A stretch of DNA of 64,000 nt from Prorocentrum cordatum (GCA_963575745.1 CAUYUJ010016350.1:145001-209000); one strand, 5' to 3'. Positions 36,753 to 49,233 are shown, counted from the stretch's first letter. Notes: generated by a model from the sequence alone, not told the origin. Translations and numbers: made by a program.

Positions 36753-37077
36753 GCGCTATACGCTCACCGCGGCGTGAAAAGACACCTTGCTTGGGCGGCT
36801 TCGGAAAGCAACCGAATGAGTCGCGCTAATCGCGAATTCTCCGAACACATTGTTGCTAGTGCTTTCAGGCGCGGGTTCATATTCTTCGGAATGTTTGTTG
36901 GGAGTTAAATTCGAAAATCACACCTTGCGCAGGCGGTCAGGAATGCGACCGACGTCGCCGGCCAGACGAACCCTTGAGTCAACATCGGTGCGGATTCATG
37001 GCGATGCCAGTCATCTTTCGTCAAAGGGTTTGCACGTCGCACTGCCTGCACGAGTCGTGAGCCACCAGAATTCATGA
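36753..37077. other. Spacer without a recognised feature
   Basis: The sequence is of moderate GC, holds short open frames only, and shows no repeat beyond a weak match to the tail of the dispersed repeat near 36868. Confidence 0.3.
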
Positions 37078-37395
37078 TGTGACTGTTTTTGTGATGCTGA
37101 TGATGATGATGCTGATGATGGTGATGGTGATGCTGGTGTTGGCAATGGTGATGGTGATGCTGCTGATGATGATGGCGATGACGACGACGACGACGATGAT
37201 GATGATGATGACGCGGCTGATTGTGATGGTGGTCATGATGGTGACGGTGGTGGCGATGGTGATGGTGATGGCGATGTTGGTGGTGACGATGATGGTGACG
37301 CTGATGTTGGTGATGATGATGATGATGATGATGATGATCACGTGGTTGATGATAGTGTTGGTGATGATGGTGGTGCTGATGATGGTATTGACCTT
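37078..37395. repeat. (GAT/GGT)n microsatellite
   Basis: GATGATGATG and GGTGATGGTG units fill more than 300 bp. Met/Val and His/Thr ORFs over it are artefacts of the repeat. Confidence 0.95.
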
Positions 37396-37979
37396 GATTG
37401 CGATGAGGGCTGCAACCTTCTTGGGCGCCCCAGGATACCATGCCCGGCGAGCTGGAGGCTGACGGGAGTTTGCGAAGGGGAGGGGTGCCGACGGGAGGGC
37501 GCGGGCGGACGGCAATGGGAACAGGGGTGAATAAAGGCGCACTTGTCCGGCACCTTCGGGGGCCGTGGTGGCAGTTGAAGGGCCTTGAATGGCCTCTTTC
37601 CCATAACCCTCGGTCGCCAGCAGTTGATTGCCCTCTGTTAACATCCACTCGGATTCCCGATGCAAGTGGACGTCTACCGGAAACGGTGGCCCCTGGCGCG
37701 ACGCCAGGCTCCCAATGAATTTGAGCGACCCCTCCTCATCATGCTCCAACTCATCCCCATCCTCATCATCAACAGCAGCATCATTATCCTGCCCCATCGC
37801 CTCCCTCCGTCCTCCCCGCCGTTCCCGACATCATCCTGCCCCCTCGGAAGAGCGCAGGGCGAGAAGGAGGAGGAGGACTGAAGGGGAGAGGAGAAGGAAC
37901 CAGAGGAAGATGCAGGAGCGGAAGGAAAAGAAGCAGGGAGAGTAGGAGAAGAAGGAAGGGCAGGAGCAACCGCAGGAAG

Positions 37980-38270
37980 AGGAGCTTCAAGAGGAGGAGG
38001 AGGAGGAGGAAGAAGAGGAGGATGATGATGATGATGAGGAGGAGGAGGAGGAGGAGGAGGAGAAGAAGGAAAAGGGGTAGGATAAGGAAAACGAGGAGGA
38101 GGAGGACGACGAGGAGAAGACAGAAGAACCCTAGCAGGGGGAGGAGGAGGAGGAGGAGGAGGAAGAGGAGGGCTAGGAGGAGGACGAGGAGGAGGAGGAG
38201 AAGGAGGAGGAGGATGAGGTGGAGGAGGAGGAGGAGGAGCAGGAGGAGGAGGAGGAGGGGGAGGATAATC
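37980..38270. repeat. (GGA)n microsatellite
   Basis: GGAGGA and GAAGAA units, with GATGATGATG at about 38021. It lies directly upstream of the ORF1 relic, and open frames across it inflate that ORF. Confidence 0.95.
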
Positions 38271-38451
38271 AAGTCGCGCTCAACCGCTGCCTGGCCGCCT
38301 CCCTCGTTTGTTCACTCCCTCCCGTCCCTCCCCTTCCATTCCCTCACTCGCGTGCCATGGCATGGCAGCTCGCGCAGCGGAGGAAGGGGCCGGCTGGCCG
38401 CGACTGGGCGCTCCTCGCCCAGGAGGTCCTGCAGGCCAAGTAGCCGTCCGA

Positions 38452-38506
38452 GAAGGAGAAGGAGAAGGAGAAGGAGAAGGAGAAGGAGAAGGAGAAGGAG
38501 AAAGAC
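38452..38506. repeat. (GAGAAG)n hexamer repeat
   Basis: Nine near-perfect GAGAAG units. Confidence 0.95.
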
Positions 38507-38519
38507 TGGCGACCAGAGT

Positions 38520-39450
38520 GGACGTGCCCGTGCGGCACTACAAATTGGTTGTCGCGCAGCTCGTGCCGCAGCTGTGGCTGGGCTCAGCGCGCATGCGGCA
38601 CCATGGCCGGCCACGGCCCGGAACGAGCCCGCCCACCCTGGAGGCGGCGAGGCCGCCAGCACCCGAGGTGAGCGCCTCCGCGGCCGAGGGCACGCCGCCT
38701 TGGAGGCTTCTGAGGCGAACCTGCGCGCCGTAGGGCTGGAGATGCAAGCAGAGAAACGTTCGCAGCAGGCCGCCGAGCACTGGAAACGCGCCGCTGCCAG
38801 CCTGGGCCCGGGCAAGCGGCTCCACCTCTTGGAGGCCTTCGTGGCCCGCGCTTCCGCCCGCGTGGAAAGAGCCGCGAAAAGAGTCGAGGAGGCCGCCCTA
38901 GCGTAGGCGCGGGGCGCACCCGAGGCGCTGCAAAGGGAACTGGGGGAAGGCCAGGCCAAACTCCAGCGCGCCGAAGCCGCCGCGGGAGGGGCCCCTGCGG
39001 AGGCGCCCCCAGAGGTGCCCGCTTTGGCGATGGCGGCGCGAGAGTTCCTAGGGCTGCTGGAGACCAGGACCTTCGCGACCGCGGGGGGCCCGGAGCCTGG
39101 CGGCGATGTGCGCTACGCGCGCGGCCATCGAGGCCGCCGCGGCGCGTCGAGCCGCTGGGGGGCGCAGCTGGCGGCCGCGAGGCTTGGGCGGACAGCGTGC
39201 CCGCGGACGCGGCCCGAGAAGACGGCTGTCTTTCGGAGGACGAGCTCATGGACGAGCTCGCGCGAACGGGCGCGGCCGACGACCGGGCCCTGCTGGAGAC
39301 GGCCCGCCCGCGGTCCGTGCGCCGCACGGGCGACCGACCCGCTCCGCGTTGAGGCGCCGGCGCGGCTACGCCGGCGCCCGCGTGGGGGAGGCGAGCAACC
39401 CCGGGCCGATGGGCCCGGCCTGCCACGCGGAGGCGGGCTACTATACCGAG
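38520..39450 (+). pseudogene. Retroelement ORF1 relic with helical region and NPGP motif
   Basis: The frame starting at 38022 is broken by one TAG (38904-38906) and then goes on in phase to 39647. It carries a long helical part (LRAVGLEMQAEKRSQQAAEH, ARASARVERAAKRVEEAALA). Further right the natural reading hops between frames: CLSEDELMDELARTGAADDR (about 39222-39285), then TRSALRRRRGYAGARVGEAS followed at once by NPGP (39340-39408). The RVGEASNPGP motif looks like a 2A-type translation-break signal. It probably belongs to a LINE or polyprotein remnant; no domain with known activity is seen. Confidence 0.45.
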
Positions 39451-40200
39451 CAGAGACGGGGGGCCGATGCTCCGCGTGCGACGGGACTGGCGCCAGCGAC
39501 TGGCTCCGCTGCTGGAGGGACACGAGCCCGTCATCGCCAAGGCGCGCCACCCGCTCTGCGAACTACTTCGCCTCCGCGGCCTGGAGGAAGTATACGGCGC
39601 TGAGAGGTCCGGCGAGGCATCGGCCGAAGGCGGTTCGGAGAGTCTGACCTTGGGGAGCAGTGCGTTCGAGACCACCGTTTCGGTTCCGAGCCTGTTTGTT
39701 GCGCGGCGGGCTCGGCACTGACGAGTTGGCCCGGAGCAATCGGAGCGAAGCGTAGACGATGGAAAAAGGGGAGGAGGGGGTGGCGAGGAACAGGAGGAAC
39801 GCCACCGGGGGAAGGCGGATTAGAGGGATTGTTTCGGCCGAAGTAGCTTCATGCTTGACGAACGGGCGCGGCTATCTCGTGACCTAGAGTGGGCGGTGCT
39901 GGAAAACAACGGCTTCGTGCTTCGTGACAGTTTGGATGGGGACCGGCCGATCCTCTTTCACTGAGGAACCGCGTCGCTGGCGATCACGCCTTCCCACCCC
40001 GATGCCCATCACGGATCCGATCGAATCCTGGCCAGGGTGTGGCATCCCTGAGCGGGGAGGCGAACATGCAGAAGCAGTGGCCATGCTAAAGCAGTAGTCC
40101 GCCAAGAAGATGGAATCAATACCGGCAGAAGGACGGGGCCATGTGCTAACCATCCCCACTTCGACCCAACAGGCTCAGGATCGCCCCCTTTTTGTAAAAT
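39451..40200. other. Unassigned; trace of an RNase H-like segment possible
   Basis: At 39850-39975 the plus strand reads LSRDLEWAVLENNGFVLRDS and GDRPILF. This is the kind of segment that precedes the first Asp of RNase H in some dinoflagellate retroelements, but the frame stops right there. Weak evidence. Confidence 0.2.
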
Positions 40201-40429
40201 TCAGTTGTTTTCGCAAGAAAACTCGTGCACGCCCCCCCCCCTCCCCGCAACTGTGAAGCATTGGTATCTTCAAGCTTCAAGCACGAGTCCATGTTTTCAG
40301 AATTGTCCACCCGCTGGACGTTACAATGTTGTGATATTCGCAGTCATGTTACTTATGACTTCCAGCTGCGGGGGGGGAGACGAGGGGAAGGGGGAGGGGG
40401 ACCAGGAGAGGGACAGGGTGGGGCAGGAG

Positions 40430-40570
40430 GAAAAGAGGGAGAGGAGGAGGAGGAGGAGGAGGAAGAGAAGGATGATAATTGGGAGGAGGAGGAGGAGGAG
40501 GAGGAGGAGGAGGAGGAGGAGGAGGAGGAGGAGGAGGAGGAGGAGGAGGAGGACGAGGAGGAGGACCACC
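40430..40570. repeat. (GGA)n microsatellite
   Basis: GGAGGAGGA over about 140 bp, ending in CACCAGCAGCAACAACAC. Confidence 0.95.
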
Positions 40571-41289
40571 AGCAGCAACAACACAAGAAGAGTGAGGCCA
40601 CGCCTGGGGCCTGGGCGGTCGTTCGGTTCCCAGGCGTTGCTCGGCATTGCCGAGACCTCTGCGGTGCGAGTGGGAGAGGGCAAGTAGCTTGGATCTTGAG
40701 TAGGAAGCGCGGGCGCGAGCGGAGGGGGAGGAGGAAGAGGAGGGGGGCTGGACTGGACTCGTCGTGAAAGCAGGAGGATCCAGGACAACACAGGCACACC
40801 TGCAACAAGCGTGGAGAGACCTGCACGACCTTCAGGGGCAACTCATCCAAGTACCATTGCACGTGGCAGGCGCCTCCATAGGCTTGATCAGTACAGATGA
40901 GTGTGTAGCCCTTGGCCACGTGGATGTTAATGTAGTGATGAGGGGCAGACTTTGCCAATCCAAGAGGCGACAAACACAGACCATGCTCAACTCCTGAACT
41001 GGGGCGGGAACTCGGGCAGTTCTGCACCATAGCGTGCGCAAGCAGTGAATGCCATAGCACGGCTAAGGAACACACGTCAGGGTATAATACAGCTTCGCCA
41101 CGTTTCGAGGTTCAGGCCATACTGCTAGTTTGCTGTATCCCGCGAAGGACTGTGGCCCAGCAAACGCCGACACCAGACGGCAACACCAACACTCTGGTCT
41201 CGCACATGTTCTGGACCACATGTTGACCACCCTCCGCTGGAATGAACACAGCATGAGCAGGTCAGGCCGCCCTTTGATGGACAATTTGG

Positions 41290-41920
41290 AGGTCGTCGCC
41301 GAGAAAACCACGAAGCGACACGTTTTTCACAAAGCATGTTGACGTCGCTTTTGGCTTGCTTTTGGATCCGCCTGGAATTGTTCTGATGTGCGGAGTCGCG
41401 AATCCGTTACTACATCGCTTGGCCAAGCTAGCCATGCGGATGCCCTCCGTAACGTAACCGCAGCGGGCGCACACTAGCATCAAGGAGTCGGGGTATCCCG
41501 CGAGCATCAAAATCAACACACCCGCGAGGGTCGCAGGGCAGGTCGGTGATGATCCGATTGCAACCGCGGCACTCCGCGGATGATAGCTGAGAGTCACCGC
41601 GTTGCTTGCGCAGGCAGGCGGTGCAGTACCATCTGCCTCCGCGCCAGATCCACGGGTGCGTGAGGCCTTCAGCCTGGGGGGAGAGGCGAAGGAGGGGAAG
41701 AAGTGGATGCATGGGGTGGGTTGGCCTTCCAGAGCCACCATAAGATGCAGGCAAGCAACGGAAACACTGGGCTGGTGGGAGGGTATTCCTCACAGGTTCG
41801 CTTGTGCCGATTAACTCACTTGCCGACAAACCTGAAGTCGCCGTATTGCGTCCCCTCCTGTCGCGCTTGGTGCGATGCCCACGCGATACGGGCCCAAAAC
41901 AGGGTCGCTTTGGCGACATA
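41290..41920 (-). pseudogene. Retroelement C-terminal Cys-rich (zinc-ribbon-like) relic
   Basis: On the minus strand HPWIWRGGRWYCTACLRKQ (about 41655-41600), then CRGCNR and CDPRG, then after a frame change HVLMLAGYPDSLMLVCARCG (about 41515-41455) and LAKRCSN. Repeated 'h..W.C..C' units of this type close the ORF2 of several dinoflagellate elements. No RT is visible upstream on this strand. Confidence 0.35.
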
Positions 41921-42561
41921 CGTTACATCCTCTACGGCAGCCTCTTCATCCGCAGGAGGAAGCGGTTGTTGGAGAGGGCAGCGATTTTTGCCTTCTGGTC
42001 GGGCAGGAGGCAGTGGGGAAGGGCAAAAAGAAGGGCTTCAAGACGAGGGCGAGGAGGTGGAGGAGGGCAAGGAGGGGGAGCAGTCCAGGAGCAGCAGAAG
42101 ACGAGGGAGGACGGGTGAAGGAAGGATGGAGGAGGAATCTTACGACTCTCAGCACCAAGCAGTGTACATGTAACGGATACTGCGCCGCGAAATCACAACC
42201 GTTGCCACAACCAGAGGACGGAGGAGGGAAGGACGGAGAGGGGACGGACGCAAGGACGCAGGAGGGACGCACGGAGGAGTGAGCGACGGAGGAGGGACGG
42301 GCGGAGGGAGGGGACGACGCCTCCGCCCGCCGAGCCCCCCTGCAGCCCCCGAGGGCCTGCCGGTGGAGGCGTTGGTGCTGAGCTCGGCGGGCGGCAGCAG
42401 GCCTTTCTATATGGGTGCCGACGAGGCGTTGGCGGATCTGGCCGGGGAGTGCATCGAAGAGGCGGGCTCACCTTTTTATTCTTCCCTTTCTGTTATATGT
42501 GTCTCTTTTCTTTTCTTCTCCTCCTCCGCCTCCGCCGCCGCCTCCTCCTCGTTTGGCCCAC

Positions 42562-42632
42562 GGTAGCTCAAGGTGACTCAAGGTGGCTCAAGCGTCCGGT
42601 GGCTCAAGGTGGCTCAAGGTGTGGACTCAAGG
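42562..42632 (+). other. Cluster of truncated spliced-leader (DinoSL) 3' ends
   Basis: CTCAAG occurs six times in 71 bp, four of them as (T/A)GCTCAAG or GGCTCAAG, starting with CGGTAGCTCAAG. This equals the DinoSL with its middle lost, followed by several 3'-end remnants. Such tandem remnants form when a mature mRNA is copied back into the genome and its new transcript is trans-spliced again. A coding-like region begins about 160 bp downstream. Confidence 0.6.
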
Positions 42633-42792
42633 AGTACAACATAAGTTTAGTTCAAGCCAATCCGCTACCTTACCTTCGGATTGCTCAGATTGGGTTGCGG
42701 CTCTTTCCAGCTCTTTCTGGTTCAGAGTGGGTCGCGCCCCGTCCAAGTGCAGTTGTGATTTTCTTCTGCGTGGGTTGATTCAACTGTCCACA

Positions 42793-43511
42793 ATGGCGCT
42801 TCAGATTGGGCAGGTCTTCCAGGATATTCTCAAAATGGAAATCACCAAGCCGGGGGCCCGTAAGGCTGCCAGCGTGGACACGGAGAACGTTGAACGCAGC
42901 ACCAAAGAGCCTCGCAAGCCTCGGAGAAAATTGATTTTCTTTGGGTTATTCGGGTTCCGCGGCCTCGGACAATTCGAGACTTGCTTTTTACACAATTTAA
43001 AACCCGACGAGACAGACAGTTTGTTCCTTTTGATGACATGTTTGGTCCGATCTCATATAACATGCCGGTTTTCCGAAAAGATGTTCCTCAAGAGTTCTCG
43101 GCAGTAGCCGAGGGTGTCAACAGCAAGGCAGCACATATTGAAGCACCCAAACTCGAGAATGAGACTTTCAAAGCCTATGGGGAGAAGGTTCAGTTGCTTG
43201 AGACCGAACAGAAGGCGCTCAGGGCTGAAACTGCAGCCAACAAGGCCTCTCTTGTAGTTGTGGGTTCTTCTCCGAAAAGGGGGCCACCCGTGGGCCAGCG
43301 CCCCCTTGCTCAGAGAGAGAGAGAGAGAGATTGTTTCATAATGTCAAATCTGGGTTGGGATCTTAAGACGCCAGAAGCTCTCGAGAAAACCATGGATGTC
43401 ACCCGTCGAGCGGGGGTCGCCCAGCCTGTGGACATTGTCGCCCCCTACGGATACGGCAGTTGTGTTGAGATCAAATGGGCCTCGGTCGCAGAAGGGAGTT
43501 CAAGCTGCTGA
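42793..43511 (+). pseudogene. LINE ORF1-like relic
   Basis: An ATG frame (42793-43107) reads MALQIGQVFQDILKMEITKP. A frame starting at 42981 goes on with FDDMFGPISYNMPVFRKDVP, a coiled coil (ETFKAYGEKVQLLETEQKAL), a (GA)n patch at 43313-43331 and MSNLGWDLKTPEALEKTMD. The order of coiled coil, then 'fxMsNLGWD', then RRM-like tail is as I remember from ORF1 of dinoflagellate LINEs. The two frames overlap, so at least one frameshift has occurred. Confidence 0.45.
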
Positions 43512-44499
43512 GGCAATTCGCCAGAGGGCTTTCTTTGGTCCCGGGGACAGGCCGATTTGGCGCGGTTAGATCAGCACGAAGGAGTAAAGGGCTCCAGGGA
43601 CGTTTTTGTTATGTTATGCTACATATATATATGCACACACCCCAAAAAAGTGGCAGACGCCGTCGCAGCCGCCGTGGCACGGAACGCCGACTCCTTTGTG
43701 ATGTGCGCTCGCACTCGTAAGATCTAGGTTGAAGATCATATCGTCGGGGCGGATATTGCAGGGGAATGGACGTTGGATGATGTTTGTTTCGAATGGACCC
43801 CAACGGCCCAATACAGGGAAGCGGGGCGGTAGACGAAGCCCTCAAGAAATGCGGGGGTCACGAGCACGTTAGGGGGCTCGTCTGCGCTCTGAACGTTTAG
43901 GGCAGATGCGCAGCTGATGCTGCAATTTACGATATCTTGGGTTTAGTCGAGCTGAAATGCTGGGGTGTCATTGCACTCTTAGGGGCGGGCTGCGGTTCCG
44001 AAGAGGGTAATGGGAACTCTCTCCTACCTCGGGTGGTCACGCCTTCCTCCGCCATCATCCCAGCCCTGGGCGCAGGGCCTTTGGGTATCCTGATTCATCA
44101 TGACATCTGCGATCGCATCCTAGCCATGAAAGATGACTTCTGCGATTGGAGGTCACTTCGTGTTGACCTCCTTCCAGTTTGTCTTGAAGGTTGCCACAAT
44201 CCTGCCCGCTTTCTTTTTTCGTCTAGCTCAGGATCTCTTTGCAGATTCTCTCGACGTTGCCATTGCTCTTGGGAGAGCTCGACCCAGGGGTTCCATTCTT
44301 CCCTGGCTGGGGGGCATGCATGCTGGTCAAAGACATGGGGGCCCCAAGTTTGAATCCCCTCTTGGCGCGCGTCGCAATCTAAAATTTGGCTGGGCTCCTC
44401 TAAGACTTTTGGAGACCAGCATGCCGCATGCCAGGAGACCCGACGCGGGTCAAGACCCTTCCCAAGACTGTTCTGTCACTGGTCATGCTGCTTCGGATC

Positions 44500-44526
44500 G
44501 GGGGGGGGGGGGGGGGGGGGGGGGGC
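44500..44526. repeat. Poly-G tract of ~27
   Basis: A G run interrupts the open frame that ends near 44543. Confidence 0.9.
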
Positions 44527-45039
44527 GGTGCTCAATCAGATAGCTTTGCACGGTGTGCTGGGACGCCAGGGGGTCATGCGTTGATCGGTCGCGATGCGCT
44601 GGCATTCTCTACCAGGCGAAAGTCGCGCAGGCCATTGCTCTGGGCCCCCTCCAATATTTTTGACGTTTCCAGCATTGCTGAACATATTTTCCCCGAAGCG
44701 TCGGAGCTGGTCCGTTTTGATTGGGGCGAACGTCCTGATTCGTACTCGGTGAAATTACAGGACCCGGCTGGTCTGGTCTCTTCCATCAGTTTCTGGGAGC
44801 CGATTCTGGGATAAGCGCGCCGCCGCGCAGGCCCCGCCTAGGAAGATCAGAAGATTCGCGGAATAATCCTTTTGGATCAAGTCCTCGACAGCAAAATATC
44901 GCGTTCTGAATGTAATTGGGAAAAACGCGTTTCGGTGGTTCGGTGGGTTCCCTGCTGATGAGAGCTCTCAGGATCATGAGATTTGTTAGGGGTCTAGTCG
45001 GGTTGCCCTCGTAACATCTCAGAAGGCGTCGACGTGGGC

Positions 45040-46640
45040 CCGTGGCAAATCCCTTCTCCCCATTCTTGGTTTCTTTCAAGATGGCCCAAAGATCTTCGCC
45101 CATGCAAAATGCGCCCAGCTTGTCTGCCGGGAGCATTTGGTCAGGCGGGGTCTTTCAGAGGCCAAGAGGGAAGACGATCGCATGCTTCGCAGTTTTGGCT
45201 TCTTCAACGACTTCGAGACACCGGTTGCTCAAGACATCTTGGATGGGGATTTTGATGACATCGAGGTTCCCCGCAAGACAGATGCCTACTTGGGTAGCTC
45301 TGCCATTATCAAGATTGCAGGATGGACGAATAGGGTCGACCCTGGTAGTCAAGCGGCTCATGGGTTCCAATACTTTCTGGTCGGGCATTATTTTTCAAGG
45401 GGTTCTGGGTAACCAAATCAAGAGCTCCGGTCAGCCGCCTCTAACTCGAGTTGTCACTCCTCAGCCCGCGATCACCGCGGTCTGCCATGCATGCATTGCT
45501 CGTTCCATCCAGCCCGCACTGGATAACTACACTCAGTCAAAAGGCATTCCTGGCCTCGTCTAGGGGTTGAATAAAGGGGGGCAACCCAAAGAGCTTCGCA
45601 CTTCAATTTATCATATACTTGCGTTTGGCCGCGATCACTTCAACAATGGCATGGTGGGCGTCGAAGACATCAAAGCTCATCGCGATCAAATGAGTTATGG
45701 GCTGGCGCCCAAAAGCCCCATTGGCATAGGAGTCCGTCGCATGTTAGCAGTGGGCTGCCTGAGACTTCACAGGAATCCCCGGGCCACCATCGCCCTTTTG
45801 GGCTCAGAGACGGATGTGATTGATCGCCCAAAAGGGTTGAGCTGGCACTGCACGCGCGCTTGCAAGAATCACCGTGGAAGACTGTTTCATTTGTGCTCTT
45901 GAAAAAATATTGGGCGCCCCCGGGTATCCAACTTAGAAGCGAGTCCTTGGGAATTGACTTCGCTCTCTCCCTCTTCAGTTGGTCAGGCAACTTCTGCACG
46001 ATAGGTTCCAGCTTCGAATATTGAACTCGGCTCGCTGATGTCCTTGCAGGGGTTCTCTGGGAATTGCACAGGCCCCGTCTCAAACCAGACAGCGAAATTA
46101 TCGCCTCCTATCTCCGCGCTTTCGACAGCTACTACAGGACGGGCGCATATGGTTCCCAGTGGACCGTCGCATCTGGGGCCAGGGTTATCGGTCCCATTTG
46201 GCCCTCCAGCGGGCCATGTAACGCGGGTGTGCGAAGGGGGCTTCAGCATATTAGTAGCGCGTTCTGGTTCAATCGCATATATCTCGTGAGTGACAATATT
46301 CCTCTGAGCACACGGCGTGCGAGACATAACAGCATGGCCTGTGGCATCGTCAGTTCGAGAGGTGCTGCCTGGGTTCCTTCCAGGCATACTTCGGACATGA
46401 TTCCCAACGCTCGGGACAAGCTCTTTCGAAGCATGCATAAAACGAAAAGACAGTCCGACCAGTTCAACTTTGGGAGAACCAGGAAAGTCAAGCAGCACAG
46501 GGACGTCTGCTGGGCTCTTGTTCATGCGGAATCGGCAATTTGCTGGATAGCACGCATGCAGAGGCATCTTGAGGATCATTATTCCAGGCTTTTTCGTATT
46601 TGTAGTCACTGGGTTTCAGAGCGCAGGGGTTTTGATAACT
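45040..46640 (+). pseudogene. Possible LINE ORF2 (RT) relic
   Basis: Moderate-GC sequence with several overlapping plus frames. ITAVCHACIARSIQPALDNY (about 45470-45530) stands where RT block 2a-3 'k.itav.......' occurs. LRAFDSYYRTGAYGSQWT (about 46110-46165) and NAGVRRGLQHISSAFWF (about 46215-46270) resemble blocks before and at B. No Asp pair is visible. This is a tentative continuation of the ORF1 relic at 42793-43511. Confidence 0.3.
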
Positions 46641-48100
46641 CTTGAGGAAGCCGAACCATTTCTAGGACTCACAGGGGCCATGTTCTCCGATGCGATTACC
46701 GGTCTTGGACCCCCCGTTTCTCTACGGAGGATTCTCGAGATAAGATAGTGCGTCATCCACTGGCTCGGGGCATGTTTGATTGGGCCATGAATTCTAGACG
46801 CTTCGCGCATCCCCACCAAAGACGCTCGGAGGCGCCTTCAACGCTGTTTGGCACGCGTGGCCCAGGCGCGCGGCGCAGGGCAATGGAGGCAAGGGGGATT
46901 ATAAGAACAACCCCTGGCTCAACACACCCGAGACATGCTCGAGCTTCGCGGGCGCCCGGAGGTGGGCCGGCTTCGACGCGCATCGGATGAACAAGGAGCA
47001 CAGGTTCGAAGTAGACTGGGGCGCCATCCGCCGCAAACGCGCGAAGGGCGCCGGGCGGCACGGTGGAGCATCGCAGGCCCCCTGGGCAGCTGGCAGTCGG
47101 GGCCCGCCGGCCCCCTGGTCAACAGAGACCCGCAGGGGCGGTCCGTCAGAGGCCCAGGCCCCTTGGGCAGCGAACAGTCCCACAGGGCAAAGACGACCCC
47201 CCTTTGGGCGACGCCGAGTGGAAAGGGGGGGGGGGGGGGGGCAAGCGCTTCCTCCAGCGCGACGATCACCGCGACTCCGAAAAGCGAGGTCGGTGGTGGA
47301 CTTGAAGCAACACGGCAGCGTCTCTGAGAAGGTCAGCCGCTGCCGCGCCGCAGACTCCTGCGGGAAAAGTGGCCTGCAAGACGGCAGGCCCCGAGGCCAC
47401 CCCGCCGCTACTGGCGCTGACCTCGGATTTACTTCGCAACCACCCAGCCGCCGCCCCATCGCTCCGCGCGCAATGGTTGGCGGCGCAACTGCTCCCCTCG
47501 TCACTGTCGGCCCGCCATTGGGCCCGTTTCACCTCGCTGCGCCCGGCCTGTCGGCCGCAATGCCTCGGGGCTGCCCATCGCTGGGGCAGGCGGCTGCCCC
47601 CCACCCCCCCCCTCCTGGCGCAGCATGACTAGACAGCCTCGGCTGGTTAGATGCGCGTGGGCGACGCACGGGCGCCGCAGCCCACGCGCCGCCACCTTCG
47701 GGCGCCCCGACGGGGCCTGCCCCTCGGCGCCAGACACATCTCGCCCCCTTGTGCCCCCGACTCGTGACTGTAGAGGCCCTTGGCCGCCGTGGCAGCAGCG
47801 AGTTTGAAGGATGCCGGCGGCCGTCAGCTACGCCCCCGGCAGTTGCTCCCGAGCGGAACCGACGAGACCGACCCCCCCCCCCCCTGCCAGGAAGCAGGCT
47901 CGGGTAGGGTCCAGCACTGGTCCAAAGACTGACCACGCCGCCGGCGCCTGGCGGGACCCCGGCAGACCCTGGCAGTCGGGCGGCCGCGTGGCAGGAGCGG
48001 GGCAGTTACCCGGCGCTGCAGACGGGCCCATCGGCAAGGCCGAAGCGCGGCAGCTTCCGTGGGACGCCCCTACCCTCTCGCAGTTGCCGCAGCTGCTCCC
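46641..48100. other. GC-rich sequence without a recognised feature
   Basis: Homopolymer G run at 47223-47241 and C run at 47873-47885. Several open frames on both strands lack motifs. Confidence 0.3.
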
Positions 48101-48151
48101 TGGCTTATACTAAACTCTGAGCAGCCGTCAGCGGCACCCTTGGTAACATGG
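48101..48151. repeat. 51-bp direct repeat, copy 1
   Basis: TGGCTTATACTAAACTCTGA then GCAGCCGTCAGCGGCACCCT recurs at 48331-48381 with about four changes. Confidence 0.85.
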
Positions 48152-48330
48152 GCAGATTTGCAAGTACAGCGATGCCGGCAGGCCGCCGACGCAGGGCCCA
48201 TCAGGTCGACAGTAGACAGTGCTACCCGTCGGGAAGCTCTGCTCGCACTGCGCCCTGGCTGTGCGGGTGCCAGATGGCCGCATAATCCTGAAACATTAAA
48301 TGCCCCCGCACGTTCCACTGGACGTGGACC

Positions 48331-48381
48331 TGGCTCATACTAAACTCTGAGCAGCCGTCAGCTGCACCCCTGGTAACATGG
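48331..48381. repeat. 51-bp direct repeat, copy 2
   Basis: Partner of 48101-48151, 230 bp apart. It contains AAACTCTGAGCAGCCGTCAG and ends in TGGTAACATGGG. Confidence 0.85.
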
Positions 48382-48399
48382 GCCCTGGCCCCCGCCCCT

Positions 48400-49215
48400 C
48401 CCCCTTTCTTTCTCCTGGCGCCGGGGGCCCCTGGCGGCCCCATCCACGTGCCCGGCCGGCGATGTCTGCCCCCGCCGCCCCCGCCGCAGGAGGGCCCCGC
48501 ACGGGCAGGGTGGCGCGTCGGGACCCCGTGACCCTGCATCGCAATGTGGGCGATCGCCCCTCGGCGCCGTCGCCCCCTGGCGCCTACTCTCCCGGCCGCG
48601 CTGGCGACGTCCATCCCCGCCAGCCCGGCTTCCTTTCCGCGCAATGCGCGGTTCTCTGCGACGCTCGCGTCGTGATCGTGTGGCCATGGGCCGGGCCCGC
48701 AGGCGCCGTCGCTTTCGGGCCGGTTCGTCGCCCTTGCTCGGGACTGGCGCGCCCCACTGGATACGTGCGTGGCGTCTCGGAGTGGCCCAGCTTTCCGTCG
48801 GACGCCGCGCTTCTATCCTCGCGCCGCCCCAGCCGACCAAGCAGGTCTACGCCGTCGTCGCGGCCCTGGCCCTTGGCGCCCCCCGGCGACATGACCAGTG
48901 TGCACCCTGCTTTTCCCCGCTGCAGTGTCTGGGAGGATTGCGCGTGCAGGCCGCTCTCTGCCTGGTTCGACAAGCACCTTCACCGCGGTGGACTGGCGCA
49001 GCGGCGCGTAACACATAATTCCCTGGCATCTTTCCTGCGCGATGCTCGAGCTTCCCTGGGCGTCGCAGTTCAGCCAGCCAGCCCCCCGCCGCCGCCGCCG
49101 CAGCTGCTGCCTCTGAGAGCTGGCCCGGCCGGCCCGCGCTGCGCCGAGCAGCTAATTTGGTTTGCCCGTCGGCCCGGACACCCCGTTCGCCGCCTGCGCT
49201 CTTCGCTCGCGGCCG
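48400..49215 (+). other. Open frame of unknown standing left of the TIR element
   Basis: The plus frame is open from 48378 to 49277 (299 codons). Its middle (CSVWEDCACRPLSAWFDKHL, HNSLASFLRDARASLGVAVQ) has a natural composition, while the rest is Pro/Arg-rich. The end runs into the TIR element, so a real gene would be cut. No family is recognised. Confidence 0.2.
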
Positions 49216-49233
49216 CGACCAAAAAAAAACACC

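Noticed and set aside
37090-37390. CTGATGA motifs that could suggest hammerhead ribozymes
   Set aside because: They are part of a (GAT)n microsatellite and lack the matching GAAAC core and stems.
37072-37797. Minus-strand ORF beginning MGQDNDAAVDDEDGDELEHD
   Set aside because: The first ~100 residues look plausible, but the rest is a (GAT/GGT)n repeat and nothing supports a gene.
39850-39975. RNase H start (GDRPILF)
   Set aside because: The frame stops before the first catalytic Asp and no later RNase H motif follows; kept only as a note.
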